A DNA stretch of 64,000 nt from Silurus meridionalis (GCF_014805685.1 NC_060904.1:16658311-16722310), one strand, 5' to 3'; shown: positions 10,142 to 21,684, numbered from the stretch's first letter. Translations and numbers: made by a program. The notes: a model not told the origin generated them from the sequence alone.

Positions 10142-11439
10142 TAATTATAAGTTATACAACATTCATTAATTTTTCTTTATTTTCCTCTCCTCCAATGAGC
10201 CATGTCGATGTTGCTGGAGTCGGAATTGTCAGCAGATTTATTGTCTACATCTGATTTTCTTTCTTTTATTTGTTTTATTTTTTATTTTTTAATCCAATTT
10301 AAAGAATAATAATAAGTCCCACCTTATGTATATGTACTTGAAACTCTCTTCTTTTCTTCTTTGCATTTTACTGTCTTGTATTTATTCATTTTTGTCTTTT
10401 TTTGTTGTTTTTGTTTGAAGTACGTATTCTTGTTTTGCACCCAAATTATGTTCAATTGGGTGCAAGAAATACATATTTCTTCCCTTTTTTTTTTCTTTCT
10501 TAGGAGGAGTGACTGTAACAGCAAAAAAATAAAACCTTTATTCATTGGTAACAAAGTCCTTATTGTTAGACGAAGAATATGAAATAGAAGATGAAGGAGA
10601 AGTAAAAAAAAAAAAATCCTTTACACATTGCTTTTGAAATGTGAGAGTAGAAGAGAGAAAGGTGAAGACATCTGCTAAACGATGCTGCACATTTCTGGCT
10701 TGGATTACCGTATCACACTGAGGAAGCAAATAAAACGTCGAAGCGTCTGTTTTTGTTGCTCTGGCTCGATGTCGAGCGCCTGCAGGGATCCGGGCATCAT
10801 GGCGAATGGCATGTGGAGAGGGAAGAGCAATCAGCATGACCTTTGTGTCTGACCCGGACCATGCACAGCGGGCCATGTCCCGAATCACATGCACTTGTGG
10901 GGAAAAAACTCAGCCGCCGGCAGTCCGGCGTTTTCTACCTGCACCAGCGAGATTTTTCAATCAGTAGAGCTTCCAGTAAAAAAAAAGAAAGAAAAAAACA
11001 ACCCCTGGGTGAGGTTAGGGGAATCTAATTTCAAGCACATAACCTGACGAACGACATAAATGGACGTGAAAACACTAGTTCACTGTGGAGAGCTTTAGAA
11101 AAAAGAGTCTTGAGGATGATAAATGGTGTTCAAAAGAAGATCTGATCAAGCGTGCGGTCAACAATCGTGTGTTCAGAAGCCGCTGTTCCGGGGCCTTGCG
11201 ATCGTTGTTCCGTGACAAATGGCGCAGGGAAATTGGCGTTCTTTGAGCAGCCGCGGTTTTGAAAAAAATCAATTTCTTTCAAAACGAGATTTGATTCGAT
11301 TCGATTGATTTGATATGCGCTCGCCTTGCATGATGGGCCGAGATGTTAAATGTGTCAAGTAAGGAATAAAGCACTCGTAAAAACATGCTGTTCTAGTGAA
11401 ATCAAGTCTAGTGAACTCTGACCACAGTTTTCTAAAAAG
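10142..11439. other. Unique DNA with a GC-richer complex block
   Basis: The part at 10260-10600 is T-rich and low in complexity. From about 10640 to 11000, and again at 11050-11340, the sequence is GC-richer and contains many CG dinucleotides. Minus-strand frames are open there (for example 10894 to about 10640). None resembles a known protein, and I see no matching splice signals. It may be a conserved noncoding element. Confidence 0.3.
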
Positions 11440-11915
11440 CTGGGATATCATCCATCTCCATACCACTCTGTTCCCTACATCTGCCACTCTCAAACCACCC
11501 CCCGGTATGTATTCCCTCACCTTCCCTAAACCTTCTCCTTGGCCTCCCTCTTTTCCTCCTTCTTGGCTGCTCCATCCTCAGCATTCTCCTATCGTTTCAT
11601 ATACCCTATTTTCCTTCCTAATGACCGAACCGTCTCAATTGAGCCCTTCACCTCTTAGACCCTCGTTTCTAATCCTGTCCATCCACGTCACTCCCAATCT
11701 TCCACTCTGCCACCTCCAGAGAGCTTCGCCCCCTGTCTTTTAGTCAACGCCACTGTCTCTAAACCATACAACAGAGCAGGTCTCACAACTGTCTTATAAA
11801 CTCTCGCAGATACCCTTTTATCACAAATCACTCCTGCCACTCTTCTCCACCCACTCCACCCTGCCTGCACTCTTTTCTTCACTTCTTCAACACACTCTTC
11901 ATGGTTGAACCCAGG
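11440..11915 (-). mobile_element. RTE-type non-LTR retrotransposon relic, ORF2 C-terminus
   Basis: The minus strand at 11882-11720 encodes KKRVQAGWSGWRRVAGVICD and then VYKTVVRPALLYGLETVAL. These are the C-terminal segments of the endonuclease/reverse-transcriptase polyprotein of RTE-like LINEs found in many fish. Frames then break. Further C-terminal fragments follow in other frames down to about 11440, including the VREYIPGG and NRVVWRWM stretches. This is the 3' part of a 5'-truncated, dead copy. Confidence 0.88.
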
Positions 11916-11930
11916 GATCTTTGTTTAAGA

Positions 11931-12106
11931 ATACTTTATTGATCCCACAGAGATTATTTCTTCACATATACAACACCACTGGAGCACAAAGGGTTAAGGG
12001 CCTTTTTTGAGGCCCCCAAGAGTGGCATTTTTGATACCAGAGCTTGAAACCCTGACCCTTCCAGTCAGTACCCCGGAGCCCTAAACACTACCGCCTCCCT
12101 AATTAT
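11931..12106 (-). mobile_element. SINE-B copy
   Basis: A reverse-oriented SINE-B. The left part has an ACTTTATTGATCCCAC-like tail region, the middle has AAAGGGTTAAGGGCC and CCCCCAAGAGTGGCA, and the right end runs into CCCTAAACACTACCGCCTCC, the complement of the tRNA-like head. It lies next to the RTE relic in the same orientation. Confidence 0.8.
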
Positions 12107-12534
12107 GTATGCATAAGATGCATCTATAATCAACCATCGAGCATCAAGACAAACTCTGGCCTTCTTCGTTCTCAGCTATACATGATGGTGTCAGTAATTC
12201 TCAGCTCACGTCTTGGACAAAATTTTTTTCCCCCCAAACAAACCCAATTCTGATGAATGATCAGAAAACCAGACCTAAACGAAAGCTGTTACTGGACAGA
12301 AAATGAAACAGACCTATCCATTTCCTCATCCTTTCATTCCCGAGGGATGCGGGGAACTCAATTAGCTCATCAGGTTGTGCCTGGAAATGTGTTCTCCTCC
12401 CGCAGAAATGTGCCAATTCCCGGCTTGCAGTAGTCATCACTCATTTGTAATGATGATTAAATGTTTGTACTGGCTTACACATATCTACGTTATTTACTAT
12501 ATTATTTCGTAGCATATCGTAGAAGATTGCCATA
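12107..12534. other. Unique DNA, possible conserved block
   Basis: No gene is seen. The stretch at about 12320-12460 is repeat-free and contains CAATTAGCTCATCA-type words. The rest is AT-rich. Confidence 0.3.
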
Positions 12535-12700
12535 TTCAATTCAAGTTTATTTCTTTATTGCTTTTTACCATAACATTTTTACGAGCAGCTTCACAGAATG
12601 TGAGAATTATAGAACAGGAGATGATGGTATGAGGAAGAAATCTTGAGAGGAACCAGAATAAAAAGGGAAACGCAAGGTTTGGTCATGGGGTATATGAAGC
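12535..12700 (+). repeat. Rep-C copy, short
   Basis: It begins ATTCAATTCAAGTTTATTTC, continues with an AGCAGCTTCACAGAAT segment, and ends with the GGTATGAGGAAGAAATCTTG and GAGAGGAACCAGA segments typical of Rep-C. The central GGCAAGGAAAAACTCCC core is deleted. Confidence 0.8.
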
Positions 12701-13832
12701 AGGAGAAGAATGCTGAGGATAATTCATTAATGGATGTTGTAAGGGGAGGCATGTAGGTGGTTGTTTTGAAAGAGGCAGGTGTACAGAACTGGTTGGTTTG
12801 GGTGGATGATCTGCTGCGGTGACCCCTAATGAGACCAGCTGCAAGAAGAAGAAGAAGAGGAAGAGAATGAACAAGTCCTCCTTGCTTGATTTTCACTCAT
12901 AGTTCTGCTCTAAGCTCATTGTGTCTTTTAGTAAATTTAGTTTTTCTTCCCATAAAACACTCCCAAAGAGCAGCCGCAATGGCCTGAAATTATTCTCCAG
13001 CTCTTGGGGCAGAGTTTTTAGTCCATTATAGGAGATTTCTTGTATTTATTCATTTTTTTTGTATTATTATTTAATTTTTTATTGCAGCCAATATCCTCCA
13101 GATATCCTTGTTCATTGACTTCTGGAAAAAAAAAATAATGAAGCATGCCCTGTATAATCCATAATTAGTGCTGTGCCTCCTTACCGCAGTCACTGGGGAG
13201 AAGTTCGGCCAATTTTTCCCTGGAAGCAGCAGATTTTTAAAACACATCGACCGGGACACCAAATCACTACACTGTCAAAATACACACATTTTTATAAACA
13301 CCACGTAAAATGGACTCGTGGAGAATGTTTTTTAACATTTTCTTCTGCACAACGATTCATTTATTTTCACGATTCGCTGAGGACGATTCACTCACGCTCG
13401 CATGTGGTTTTTACACACGATCCGTGTATTTTCACGAACCTTTTTTAAAGCATTGACTGTTTTTTTACATGATCCGTTCATGTTTGCGAGATTTGTATAT
13501 TTGTTCATTAGTTATTCGTTTCATTTCACCCGTTCTGAAATGAATGTTCCATCATTCTTTCTTGAATTTATTTTCATACAATTCAATTATTTTCGTTTTA
13601 TTCAATTTGATTACATTTTCCAGATTTTGATGAGATTTTTTTTATACATTTCTTCATTTTCACAGATGCTTTTGTTTATGTTATAAATCATTCTACATTC
13701 TATGATATTTACATATGATTCATAATTTATTTTTTTAAGAACATTTATATTTATTAATGCATAATTCATTTATCTTTCTGCCTGATTGATGTTCACATGA
13801 GAGTTCTACTGATTTAGGTTTCTTCTGTAGTA
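12701..13832. other. Unique, AT-rich DNA
   Basis: It holds a short (AAG)n patch at 12841-12860 and long T-rich stretches at 13050-13130 and 13540-13760. Frames through the T-rich part are hydrophobic or Phe-rich by composition only. No gene is recognised. Confidence 0.4.
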
Positions 13833-14290
13833 GTCAAGTCAATTTCATTTCTATTGCACTTTTCACAACATTGTCATAAAGCAGCTTTACAGAATTGAAC
13901 AGTGAAGGTGAACGATGTGTATTTATCCCTGATGAGCAGCGGCGACTGTGGCAAGGAAAAACTCCCTTAGATGGGTTCCTCAAAAGGTGAACCCATCCTC
14001 ATTTGGGTGACATCAAGAGAGTGATTATAGTCTTTAAACAATACAGAACACTGGAGAGTGAGAACTAACATGAGCACTGGAGTGTGTGATTATGAGTGAT
14101 GTCATTTCTACAGTCTTCTACAGTCATTTGAGGTTATGGAACCACGAGCTACTGAGCAACTCATAAAATACCATTTGAGATCATAATAGATCCAACACCA
14201 GCTTCTCCATGCCAGAGCCTTTAAACACTCAAAGAGATCCAATGTCCAAACTCCACATGAAGTGAGCTAGTCGGTTCGTAAAGTTTTTAG
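13833..14290 (+). repeat. Rep-C copy, longest in the window
   Basis: It starts with CAAGTCAATTTCATTTCTAT, has AAAGCAGCTTTACAGAATTG, and then the core GTGGCAAGGAAAAACTCCC at about 13950. A CCATCCTCATTTGGGTGACA segment follows, then a longer 3' part to about 14290. No protein is encoded. This repeat type is common in teleost genomes. I cannot assign it to a transposon class from the sequence alone. Confidence 0.85.
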
Positions 14291-14419
14291 ACGAGTATAA
14301 ATGTAATATTATTGTATTTCATAGAAATAAAACATATTTAAGAATTAAGAAGGTTTTATTGGTTCATTTTCTGAAACCATGGCTGTTTTAAGTATGCCTT
14401 CATTTGGATCTGGATCTTG

Positions 14420-14527
14420 GATCACTATCGCATCCTGTACAATTGTATGCCTCTAATTTTGATATTGATATTTTCGAAATATGGCTGGAAATATCAGGTG
14501 TTCCAATACATTTGTCCATATAGTGTT
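14420..14527 (-). mobile_element. T1 terminal fragment
   Basis: About 105 bp of the right end of T1. It has CATCCTGTACAATTGTATGC and the terminal AGGTGTTCCAATACATTTGT followed by CCATATAGTGT. Confidence 0.8.
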
Positions 14528-16670
14528 TGTGTATATTGTCTGTAAGCTTGCATCAATCCATAGAGAGAAAATGCAGAACATTCTATCCGCATAATTTGAA
14601 AGGTTTATTCAATTATTTCAGTGTTTTGTGGTATTTTTTCCTCCATTGATCTTTAATAACAGGTCTTTCAGACAGATAAGCACGATCATATCGCATTACC
14701 GACGTCGTACATTGGCAGCTGATTTTACTCTAAATGTCAGTGGAAATGTCTACTCCATCACTAATCTGTTGTTACATGGCGATTCATAAAGATAAGAGTC
14801 CGGATATTCAGCAAATATGGAAGATATAGCGTTGGCTGATTGTATTACTGGCATTTTAGTGATTATTTCTGAGCTGTCTGTCTGATATAATCACCCCGGC
14901 GTGTCTGTCGTCGCAGACAGACAGTTGATATACGACTGTACACTGTTAACAAGGCCTTCCATAATTCAGCTTCTCACACAAACAAGTCGAGCTGGACCAT
15001 GTGGCCTTGAGTGATTAATGACCACGCTGGCTTTTAGGAGCTGTCAGACGGCCGCGTCTCATTTATTTGTCTCATGTTGCTTTTTGTAAAACGTAGTTCA
15101 GGCACGAAGTTCCTTCACACGTCGGTCGAGGAAGTAGCGTTTATGAGAAATGTAGAGCAGCACTTTTTGATTTTGAGCCCGAATTTTATCGTAGGTTTGT
15201 TGGTTCGAGCCGCTGCGTGATGACGATGATGATTAATATTACCATTATTATGATTGCTATTTATAATCATATCACAGGTTAATACATATAATTGATCTCT
15301 TTTATTGTGATTTTAATTATGAAGAAGTTTAAGCAGGAAAGTATTTATTGAATCTATTTCTGTGTAAAATGCATTTTGTATACAATTATTTCTCTACACT
15401 CCTATTTAACTCACCTTAACATTTATTATTTATAAATCCGATAAATTAATTACCTGCAAATATTTATATTATTATTATTAGCTCATCCTTATTTGGCTTG
15501 ATTTGCTGACAATTATACTGCTCATCTTTTTTTTCTTAAATACCAACATAACAGCAAATGTTTATTACTTACAGTAGGTTAATAATAGAGCATTTAACCT
15601 TTAAGCCCGTGTGCATGCTGGTACTATAGAAAGGCTAATATAAAATCTCCTGTGTGGTACAAGAGAAAGGCAGCCATGCTATCACCAAGAGACTGATTGA
15701 CGTGGGAGGGGCTTACTATCACTCTCCCCTGTCAATCACAGTGATACAGTGATCATGGTAGCATGTTTAGCATGTAGCAAGTTCATACCACAGTGCTTTC
15801 CTTGATTGTATTTGAAGCAGTCCAAAGAAGTAGAGATTGGGTTTACATGGGCTGAAGGAAGCGCCAATCCATGTTTGCCTTCACTCACTGATTGGAGGTA
15901 CCAAATTGGAGACTAAAATACCCGGAAAACAGAACCAAAACAGTAACAAAAGTATAGCCAGGTAAAGAACATCTTGACTGAATTAACCAATCAGAATTGA
16001 GAATGCAATAGCCCTGTGGTGTGAATGATTATCATTGATTCAAAAAGCTAAGATATCGTTCCTATGCGGAAAGACCTCCATCAGTCATACGAAAAGATTG
16101 TGCAAACTGGTGTGTGTTTTTGATTCCACACTCTAAAGAACTCGCATTTACAGTCATCCAGTAAAACCTCTTTGTTTTTCCATCTGAACTACAAAGTTTT
16201 TAAAACCGCCAAAAGTTTCAGGTTTTCCTTCAATTTTTTACAAAAAAAAAGAAAAAGGAGGTGGAGCTTCAGGCTTCAGATAAAAAGTTGTGTAGCGAGC
16301 TCTCTGTAGCGTCCACAAAGTTTTCTTTGTGCTTTTAATCAAGTTCTGCTTTCTGACCCTGAAGCGATACAATAGCTGATATGCATTTATATTACGAGGT
16401 TTGTTATGGGGTTTAAATGTTAGTCGAGTTTATGTTGCTTTTTGGCTGCAGTTTGTGAGGAACACCTATGAGCCAGTGGGATTAGAACTGAGCTTCTCAA
16501 AGACAAGGCTGATGTTTGTTTGGCTTTCGTGTGTAATTCCCCGAATCACTTTAACTCACTGAGACAGTGGAGTTTTTTTTTTTTTTTTCTTTAGATATTG
16601 ACATTATTGAAATGTTTCTAAAAAGGTATTCAGAAACATCTTACAGTCTGTAGATACATTATATGGATTT
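14528..16670. other. Long unique stretch with a complex block near 14880-15240
   Basis: This is 2.1 kb without a recognised gene or repeat family. At about 14880-15240 the sequence is GC-richer and contains GAGTGATTAATGACCACGC-type words and CG dinucleotides, a candidate conserved enhancer. The rest is AT-rich, with an 18-bp T run near 16571. Confidence 0.35.
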
Positions 16671-16854
16671 GGGGAGGTGGTAGATTAGTGGTTAACGCAG
16701 TGAACTTTGGATCTGAAGGTCATGAGTTTAAATCTCAGCCACACTAAGCTGCCATTCCTGGGCCCCTAAATAGGGCCCTTAACCCCTTTCACTGTTCAGT
16801 TGTATGAACAAAATTAGCTCTGGATAAGGACGTCTGCCAAAAATTCTGTAAATG
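16671..16854 (+). mobile_element. SINE-A copy
   Basis: A nearly full-length tRNA-derived SINE. The head is GAGGTGGTAGATTAGTGGTT and the B-box-like part is GGTCATGAGTTTAAATCTC. The middle has GCTGCCATTCCTGGGC and the tail AGCTCTGGATAAGGACGTCT. It is slightly diverged and has no functional tRNA fold. Confidence 0.9.
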
Positions 16855-16889
16855 AAGACAAAGATTTGTGGGCTATTGAGCATTAGAAC

Positions 16890-17195
16890 ATGTTTTCTGT
16901 ATTAATAACCTCTATTCTTCTGGGGAGATGTTCCACTACATTTTGGAGTAGAATCTAGACTAGAATTTTCCCCTTCATTTGAACTAGAGGTCCAAAACCA
17001 GTTCCAGCATGACAATGCTCCTGTGCAAAAGCCATCTTCATGAAGATATGGTTAGGGTTACATGAGCTGGAGTAGATGATCTTGAAAATCTCAAACCATA
17101 TTGTATACCTTTGGGATGAATTAACCCTGACTGAACCCCAGGCCTTCTTACCTCACATACATCAGTACCTGACATTACTAGCAATATAGACCGTT
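16890..17195. mobile_element. Rearranged T1 relic with head-to-head segments
   Basis: The left part (about 16905-16945) carries CTTCTGGGGAGATGTTCCAC in the minus-strand orientation of T1. From about 16975 the sequence switches to plus orientation. It has CAGTTCCAGCATGACAATGC (FQHDNA block) at about 17000, a TTGGGATGAATTAACCC segment (remnant of LWDEL) at about 17113, and the ACATCAGTACCTGAC segment. Two copies, or a copy and its inverted duplicate, were joined. Confidence 0.8.
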
Positions 17196-17339
17196 TATAA
17201 CTTAATAACATAGCTATGTTCTATTTATTATTTTGCATGTTATTATTATTATCATTACAGAACATGTTCTGACCAGTGATCACGAAAAATAGACAGTAAC
17301 CTCATCAATTCATAAACAAATCGCGTTCAAGTCGTATAT
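17196..17339. other. No recognisable feature
   Basis: A short AT-rich unique spacer. Confidence 0.4.
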
Positions 17340-17735
17340 TTACAGCGCATTTCTGTAACCCTGGATACAGTTTCCTCTTAAGTGCACTGAGAAGCTCATC
17401 ATGCACTCAGAAGGCAGCTCTTCCCCCGAGTTCAGCATTTTGTGTACTTAATTGCTCATAACCCGAGTGATTTTTGCAGTATTAATTGCCGCAGAAGTGA
17501 GCGATTCGCTTTTAAAACATTTTCCCCACAGTCAAAAAGTCATGGCAAGGCTAATTACGCGCAACTTTTCATTTCTCCGATTTTCTCCGAAGTTAATGCC
17601 GCCACATTGCACCGCAAACGAAGGAATATGTTTGGCGGCCATCCACACACTGCTGTCCTGCTTTTAGAGATGTCTATAATGCAGAAGGGCATCCGATCTC
17701 AAGAGGCTGGTCGATCTTTTCACCTTCTGTAGCGT
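17340..17735. other. Candidate conserved noncoding element
   Basis: A repeat-free block of higher complexity with many CG dinucleotides in an AT-rich setting. It is rich in homeodomain-like words (ACTTAATTGCTC, AGTATTAATTGCCG, GGCTAATTACGCGC). Two overlapping plus-strand frames (17442-17732 and 17452-17667) are open, but their peptides resemble nothing I know. The pattern fits a vertebrate enhancer better than an exon. Confidence 0.35.
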
Positions 17736-18574
17736 TGTTTAAATTGATGAACACCGGCTGCAAAAGGTCATCCAGAAACATCACTGAAGAGACTGAATAT
17801 ATAAAAGTACTGGGAACAATTTACTTTTAAAGACGTCATGACATAACTACATAAACCCTTCCTACAGTAAACTGATGTCAACGTTAATGTAAAGGTGACA
17901 CGTTTTTTTTGCTTTGGAGCATTTCTTGAATCATCCTTCACAGTTTGTACAAACAGCACAACACATTGCATTAATTGCAAAAGCCTGTACTTTTCTCAAA
18001 ATACTTAGTTCATCTCTCAAACGTAAGAAATTGTGTCAATGAACATCTCATTGCCTTTAGAACAACAAGTCCTTTTTGTCATTGTTCACAAACAAAAAGT
18101 CGAAATGTTTTGTCATGTTGTCAGTATGATGGTGCAGGGTTTCCGTAATTCCTGATACTGAAACTACGAATTGGATTATAACGATTGAAAATGCTCGAGG
18201 CTGAATTTCTTCTGTACGGCATCTATGAATTTCAACAGCAGAATTTCAATCCTTGAGAGGATTTTGTATTAAGAAAGGCAGAAATTTCCCCAATCCATGT
18301 GTCATACCCAACAAAAATTGGAATTGTTGCCAAAGGGGCTTTGACTATGTACTGAGTAAAGAATCTGAATAATGATGTACATGTAATATATTTTTTTTTA
18401 ATTCACAGACATTTCTGTTTTCATTTTGTCTTATTAAAAAACAACAACCTTGAAAGTACCAGGCTGCAGCATGACAATATTGAAAAAAGTATATATCAGT
18501 GGAAAAACCTTCTCTGCAGGCCTAAACACTATCAGAAGCACTGACCTACATTTACAACCTAAATTCTAATATTT
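17736..18574. other. No recognisable feature
   Basis: AT-rich unique sequence. I see no gene, repeat family or RNA. Confidence 0.4.
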
Positions 18575-19368
18575 GTTCCATGAAATTGCATTAATTTATT
18601 CCCAACAGTTTATTCTCTTTATTTCGCAGCCTTTCTCTCGGCTGCACGGCTTCCAGTTCGTGTATGTGGATGTTAGATTTTTTGTCCAATCAGATTTCAG
18701 CCTCTATGTGCTGACATGTCAATCTAATCTGGCCAGGGCCTTCAAAGTCAGTACTGCTGGCTTTTTTACCATAGTTTACTTAATAAATAGCTCTGTTTCT
18801 TTAAACAATCAGATTTGATACTCGGCTCACAGGGCAGCTAGCTGGCCCAGAACAGAGTAAGTATTTTTCCATCCTCTGATTGGTTGGTCAGAGGGAAACT
18901 GTTACAGCCAAGTTCGACTGGCAAAACACGTGTGTAGTTCTGCACACATTAATGCATCTGAGTTAGACTTTTTTACGCCTACGGAGGAAGAGAAATTGTT
19001 TTGTCTCGGACATACTTAAAAATACATTTTCAAGAAAAAATAGACATCGTGGGGAGCTCGGCTAGCCCGAAGCTAGCTAGCATGTCTCAGCCTGGGAGAG
19101 GGTTTGTTCTCCACTTCCAGACCAGTGAATACGAGCGGTAGCACTGGATTACAGCCTCTGAGGAGCGCTGCACATTACGAGTCTGCATCTTTGGTGAGTA
19201 GGTTGTATTTTATTTACATTTTAATGATTTTGTCATGTTATAAGACAAATATTGATTCTGAACTGCTCCAGATGTTGTAGGTGCACAGTTGTGGTTGTAG
19301 TGTAGAGGTTTGGAGTCTTAACTGGGATTCTTGCTTTAGTAAAGTGGTATTCACCCTCAATATGTGAA

Positions 19369-19418
<50 letters not shown>

Positions 19419-19560
19419 CCACGTGTTGTTATATCGTTTTTGTATAGTATTGATGGTTTCTATAATTGCGACGTGATAGTGGTGGTATTAAGAGGTGAAT
19501 GAAGTCAGGGAAGTCCTCACTGAAGGCCCAGGTACCTGATATACACGGCCCGCCACTGAT
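18575..19560 (+). mobile_element. hAT-like element relic (H copy 1)
   Basis: It shares a 5' segment with H copies 2 and 3 that includes CCAATCAGATTTCAGCC at about 18688 and a GAGGAAGAGAAATTGTTT-like leader near 18983. It also shares a 3' segment (GGTATTAAGAGGTG at about 19484, CACTGAAGGCC at 19518) with copy 3. At 19081-19197 the plus strand reads MSQPGRGFVLHFQTSEYER, a stop, then HWITASEERCTLRVCIFGE. This resembles the N-terminal zinc-finger block (Tyr...Trp-(I/L)-T-x-S...Leu-x-C) of hAT-type transposases with a TTF/MYM finger. The stop and loss of the catalytic part make it dead. Confidence 0.65.
19372..19412. repeat. (CT)n microsatellite within H copy 1
   Basis: A pure CT run of about 20 units lying inside the hAT-like relic. 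It appears to have grown after insertion, since copy 3 lacks it. Confidence 0.9.
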
Positions 19561-19577
19561 AAAAAAAAAAAAAATTA

Positions 19578-19669
<92 letters not shown>

Positions 19670-19681
19670 TATCTTTGTGAA

Positions 19682-19728
<47 letters not shown>
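19561..19728. repeat. Compound poly(A)-(TA)n-(CA)n-(GT)n tract
   Basis: Poly(A) at 19561-19574, TA repeat at 19575-19653, CA repeat at 19654-19668, a 14-bp spacer, then GT repeat at 19683-19728. The CA and GT parts are complementary, so the region can fold into a hairpin. The TA part is self-complementary and prone to cruciform extrusion. Confidence 0.96.
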
Positions 19729-19730
<2 letters not shown>

Positions 19731-20129
19731 TGCTATACGACAGAGGTCATGTTATGACCCTTTCAGATGCTGACTTGCATTGGAACATCATAACTGTCAA
19801 AGCCAAATAATAACGTGTCAGTGTGAGGTGACAATCGAAACTTACTTATATTTAAAAAAAAAAATTCATAGCTTTGACATTAAAATGTCTCAACACTGTC
19901 AAAGGATTTCATAGACTTCTTAATAACAGACTGTTAATAAAAGAAAAGAAAAAAAAGAAAAGAAAATGATTCCTCATTCAGCTGAAAAGCTTCTTAATCT
20001 AAAAGAAAAAAGGGCAGAATTTCCACTTTTACACACTTTTTCAGTGGGTTTAAAAGAGGCGGATGTAGAGGACGGAGTGGTATGGAGTAGCAGCAGGAAG
20101 AAGAAGAAGAAGACGACGACTTTGTCTGT
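19729..20129. other. No recognisable feature
   Basis: Unique sequence between two H copies, with a short (AAG)n patch at about 20098-20112. Confidence 0.4.
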
Positions 20130-20520
20130 TTCTCATGAAGTCCGGCTTTTCTTAAAAAGTCCATCTTGAAAATACTTTTGTAAGTGTATCTGCGACCAAA
20201 TCAATTTCTTCTCCTCTGTCTTGTGGAATAATAAAAAAAAAAAAAACCTGATTAAATCCACAAAAATATATTTGAGCTTGTGCAGTTTGCTACTGTACAG
20301 ATGCGGTTTGCGAGCTCTGACTATCTCTGACCATCCAATCAAAGGACCAAATCTCATTCTGATTGGTTAAAGTATCCAGTTTATGCTAAAAAAAACTCTG
20401 CATGTGCTGACCCTGAAAGCCTTAGGTCAGATACCATAGACCCCAGCAACACATGATGCAATGTTACGGCTGAAATCTGATTGGATAGAAACTTCTATAA
20501 AATAAAGAAAATAGACTATT
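20130..20520 (-). mobile_element. hAT-like element relic (H copy 2)
   Basis: A reverse-oriented copy. On the complement it contains CCAATCAGATTTCAGCC, the GTCAGAGCTCGCAAACCGCA segment followed by TCTGTA...AGCAAACT, and the start region ATGGACTTTTTAAGAAAAG. These align with copy 3 at 50076, 50268 and 50348. Only the 5' third of the element is present. Confidence 0.7.
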
Positions 20521-20889
20521 GGGAATAATTAAATACATATTCATAGACAAAAAATATTGTAATGTAAATCAGTGTTCCAACAAAAACAAACAAAAACCCC
20601 TGCTAATCATTTTAGCAAGATTTTACAACACGTACAAAAGGATTTTACCTCTGCATGTTACGAAGCACCAGAGACTCCTTCCATAAATGATGTAGAAACA
20701 TCTCACAGAAAACTTTACTGTATCAATAAATAATCGTGGCCCTGTAGAGTTCCTCGACTTCAATACAGTATTATATTCATCTATTTACACATTTCACACT
20801 AAGCGTTGCTAAACTGCTAACACTTGAGAATGCTCTGTAAAAGGAATATATTCAATTCTCATCCATGGTTCATCCTGACCAGAACAGGA
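20521..20889. other. No recognisable feature
   Basis: AT-rich unique sequence. Confidence 0.4.
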
Positions 20890-20913
20890 GGTGAAGGTGA
20901 AGGTGAAGGTGAA
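20890..20913. repeat. (GGTGAA)4 hexanucleotide repeat
   Basis: Four perfect GGTGAA units. A CT-rich stretch with CTTT/TCTC runs follows to about 21060. Confidence 0.9.
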
Positions 20914-21499
20914 GTGTCTTTCTCCTCCGGCTATGTCCCTCTCATTTGCTCTCTCTTGCTCTCTCTTTCTCTTTCTTTGCTCTATTATCTCTCTCGATCC
21001 TCTCTTCTTCTCCCTTTGTCGCTTTCCATCAGCGCACATTTTTCTCTCTTTCTCGAAATGTCTTTTTTAAAGCTTCTTTTCTGTGTCTGATATATCTGCT
21101 GTCTTTAAGCACAGCTCTGCAGCTTTCTCAAGGACTCTTCTTCTCCTTCTTCTTCCAAAACCAATTCTACTTAGCCATGCAGGCCATCGGCTGAACAGAA
21201 AGTCAGGGTAGCCAGGATAATACTTGATCTTATTTTTTAACCTTTGAAGTTTAATTACTGGGTTTAGGCATTACCAGAAAAAACCCTCTCCATGCTGGAG
21301 GCTGCCAGAATATTCCCTTTAGGCTTATTTTGGTTTGGGGGGATATACTGACTACGCTGTGTAACTAAATATTAAACACTGAAATGTCGGCGTATTGATA
21401 CGACCGTTTAATAGTTAAAGTACTCCATCAAAGCGTTTTATCCGTGCTCAGGGTTTCGCTGGATCAATTCCTATTCTATAGAATGCTTTTGGATGCTGC
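20914..21499. other. CT-rich tract, then unique DNA
   Basis: Degenerate polypyrimidine sequence covers 20930-21060. The remainder is unique, with no gene recognised. Ser-Leu-rich frames are compositional. Confidence 0.5.
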
Positions 21500-21660
21500 A
21501 GCTTTACAATTTCTTTGCAATGGAACCAAGAGGCCTGATTCCAACATGATGCTCCTGTGCACAAAGAAAGCTAAAGATATGATTGCTGGTGTTTAGGCTG
21601 GAGTGAAAGAACTAGAATATCATGTACAGAACCCTGGCAATTTACATAAAATATATGGGC
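21500..21660 (+). mobile_element. T1 fragment
   Basis: It contains GAGGCCTGATTCCAACATGA followed by TGCTCCTGTGCACAAAG, the FQHDAPVHK block of Tc1-like transposase, in plus orientation. The ends are lost. It is separate from the fuller copy that begins at 21685. Confidence 0.7.
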
Positions 21661-21684
21661 ACATTTATAAATATAAATTTATAT

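Noticed and set aside
10538..10894. 118-codon minus-strand frame as a gene
   Set aside because: Its C-terminal third is low-complexity (A- and AAG-rich DNA) and the rest shows no known domain. It is more likely part of a complex noncoding block.
16671..16854. tRNA gene suggested by the A/B-box-like head of SINE-A
   Set aside because: It is part of a dispersed SINE with a SINE tail. The arms do not form a functional tRNA fold.
19429..19810. Frames of Ile-Tyr and Cys-Val repeats on both strands
   Set aside because: They are translations of (TA)n and (GT)n microsatellites.
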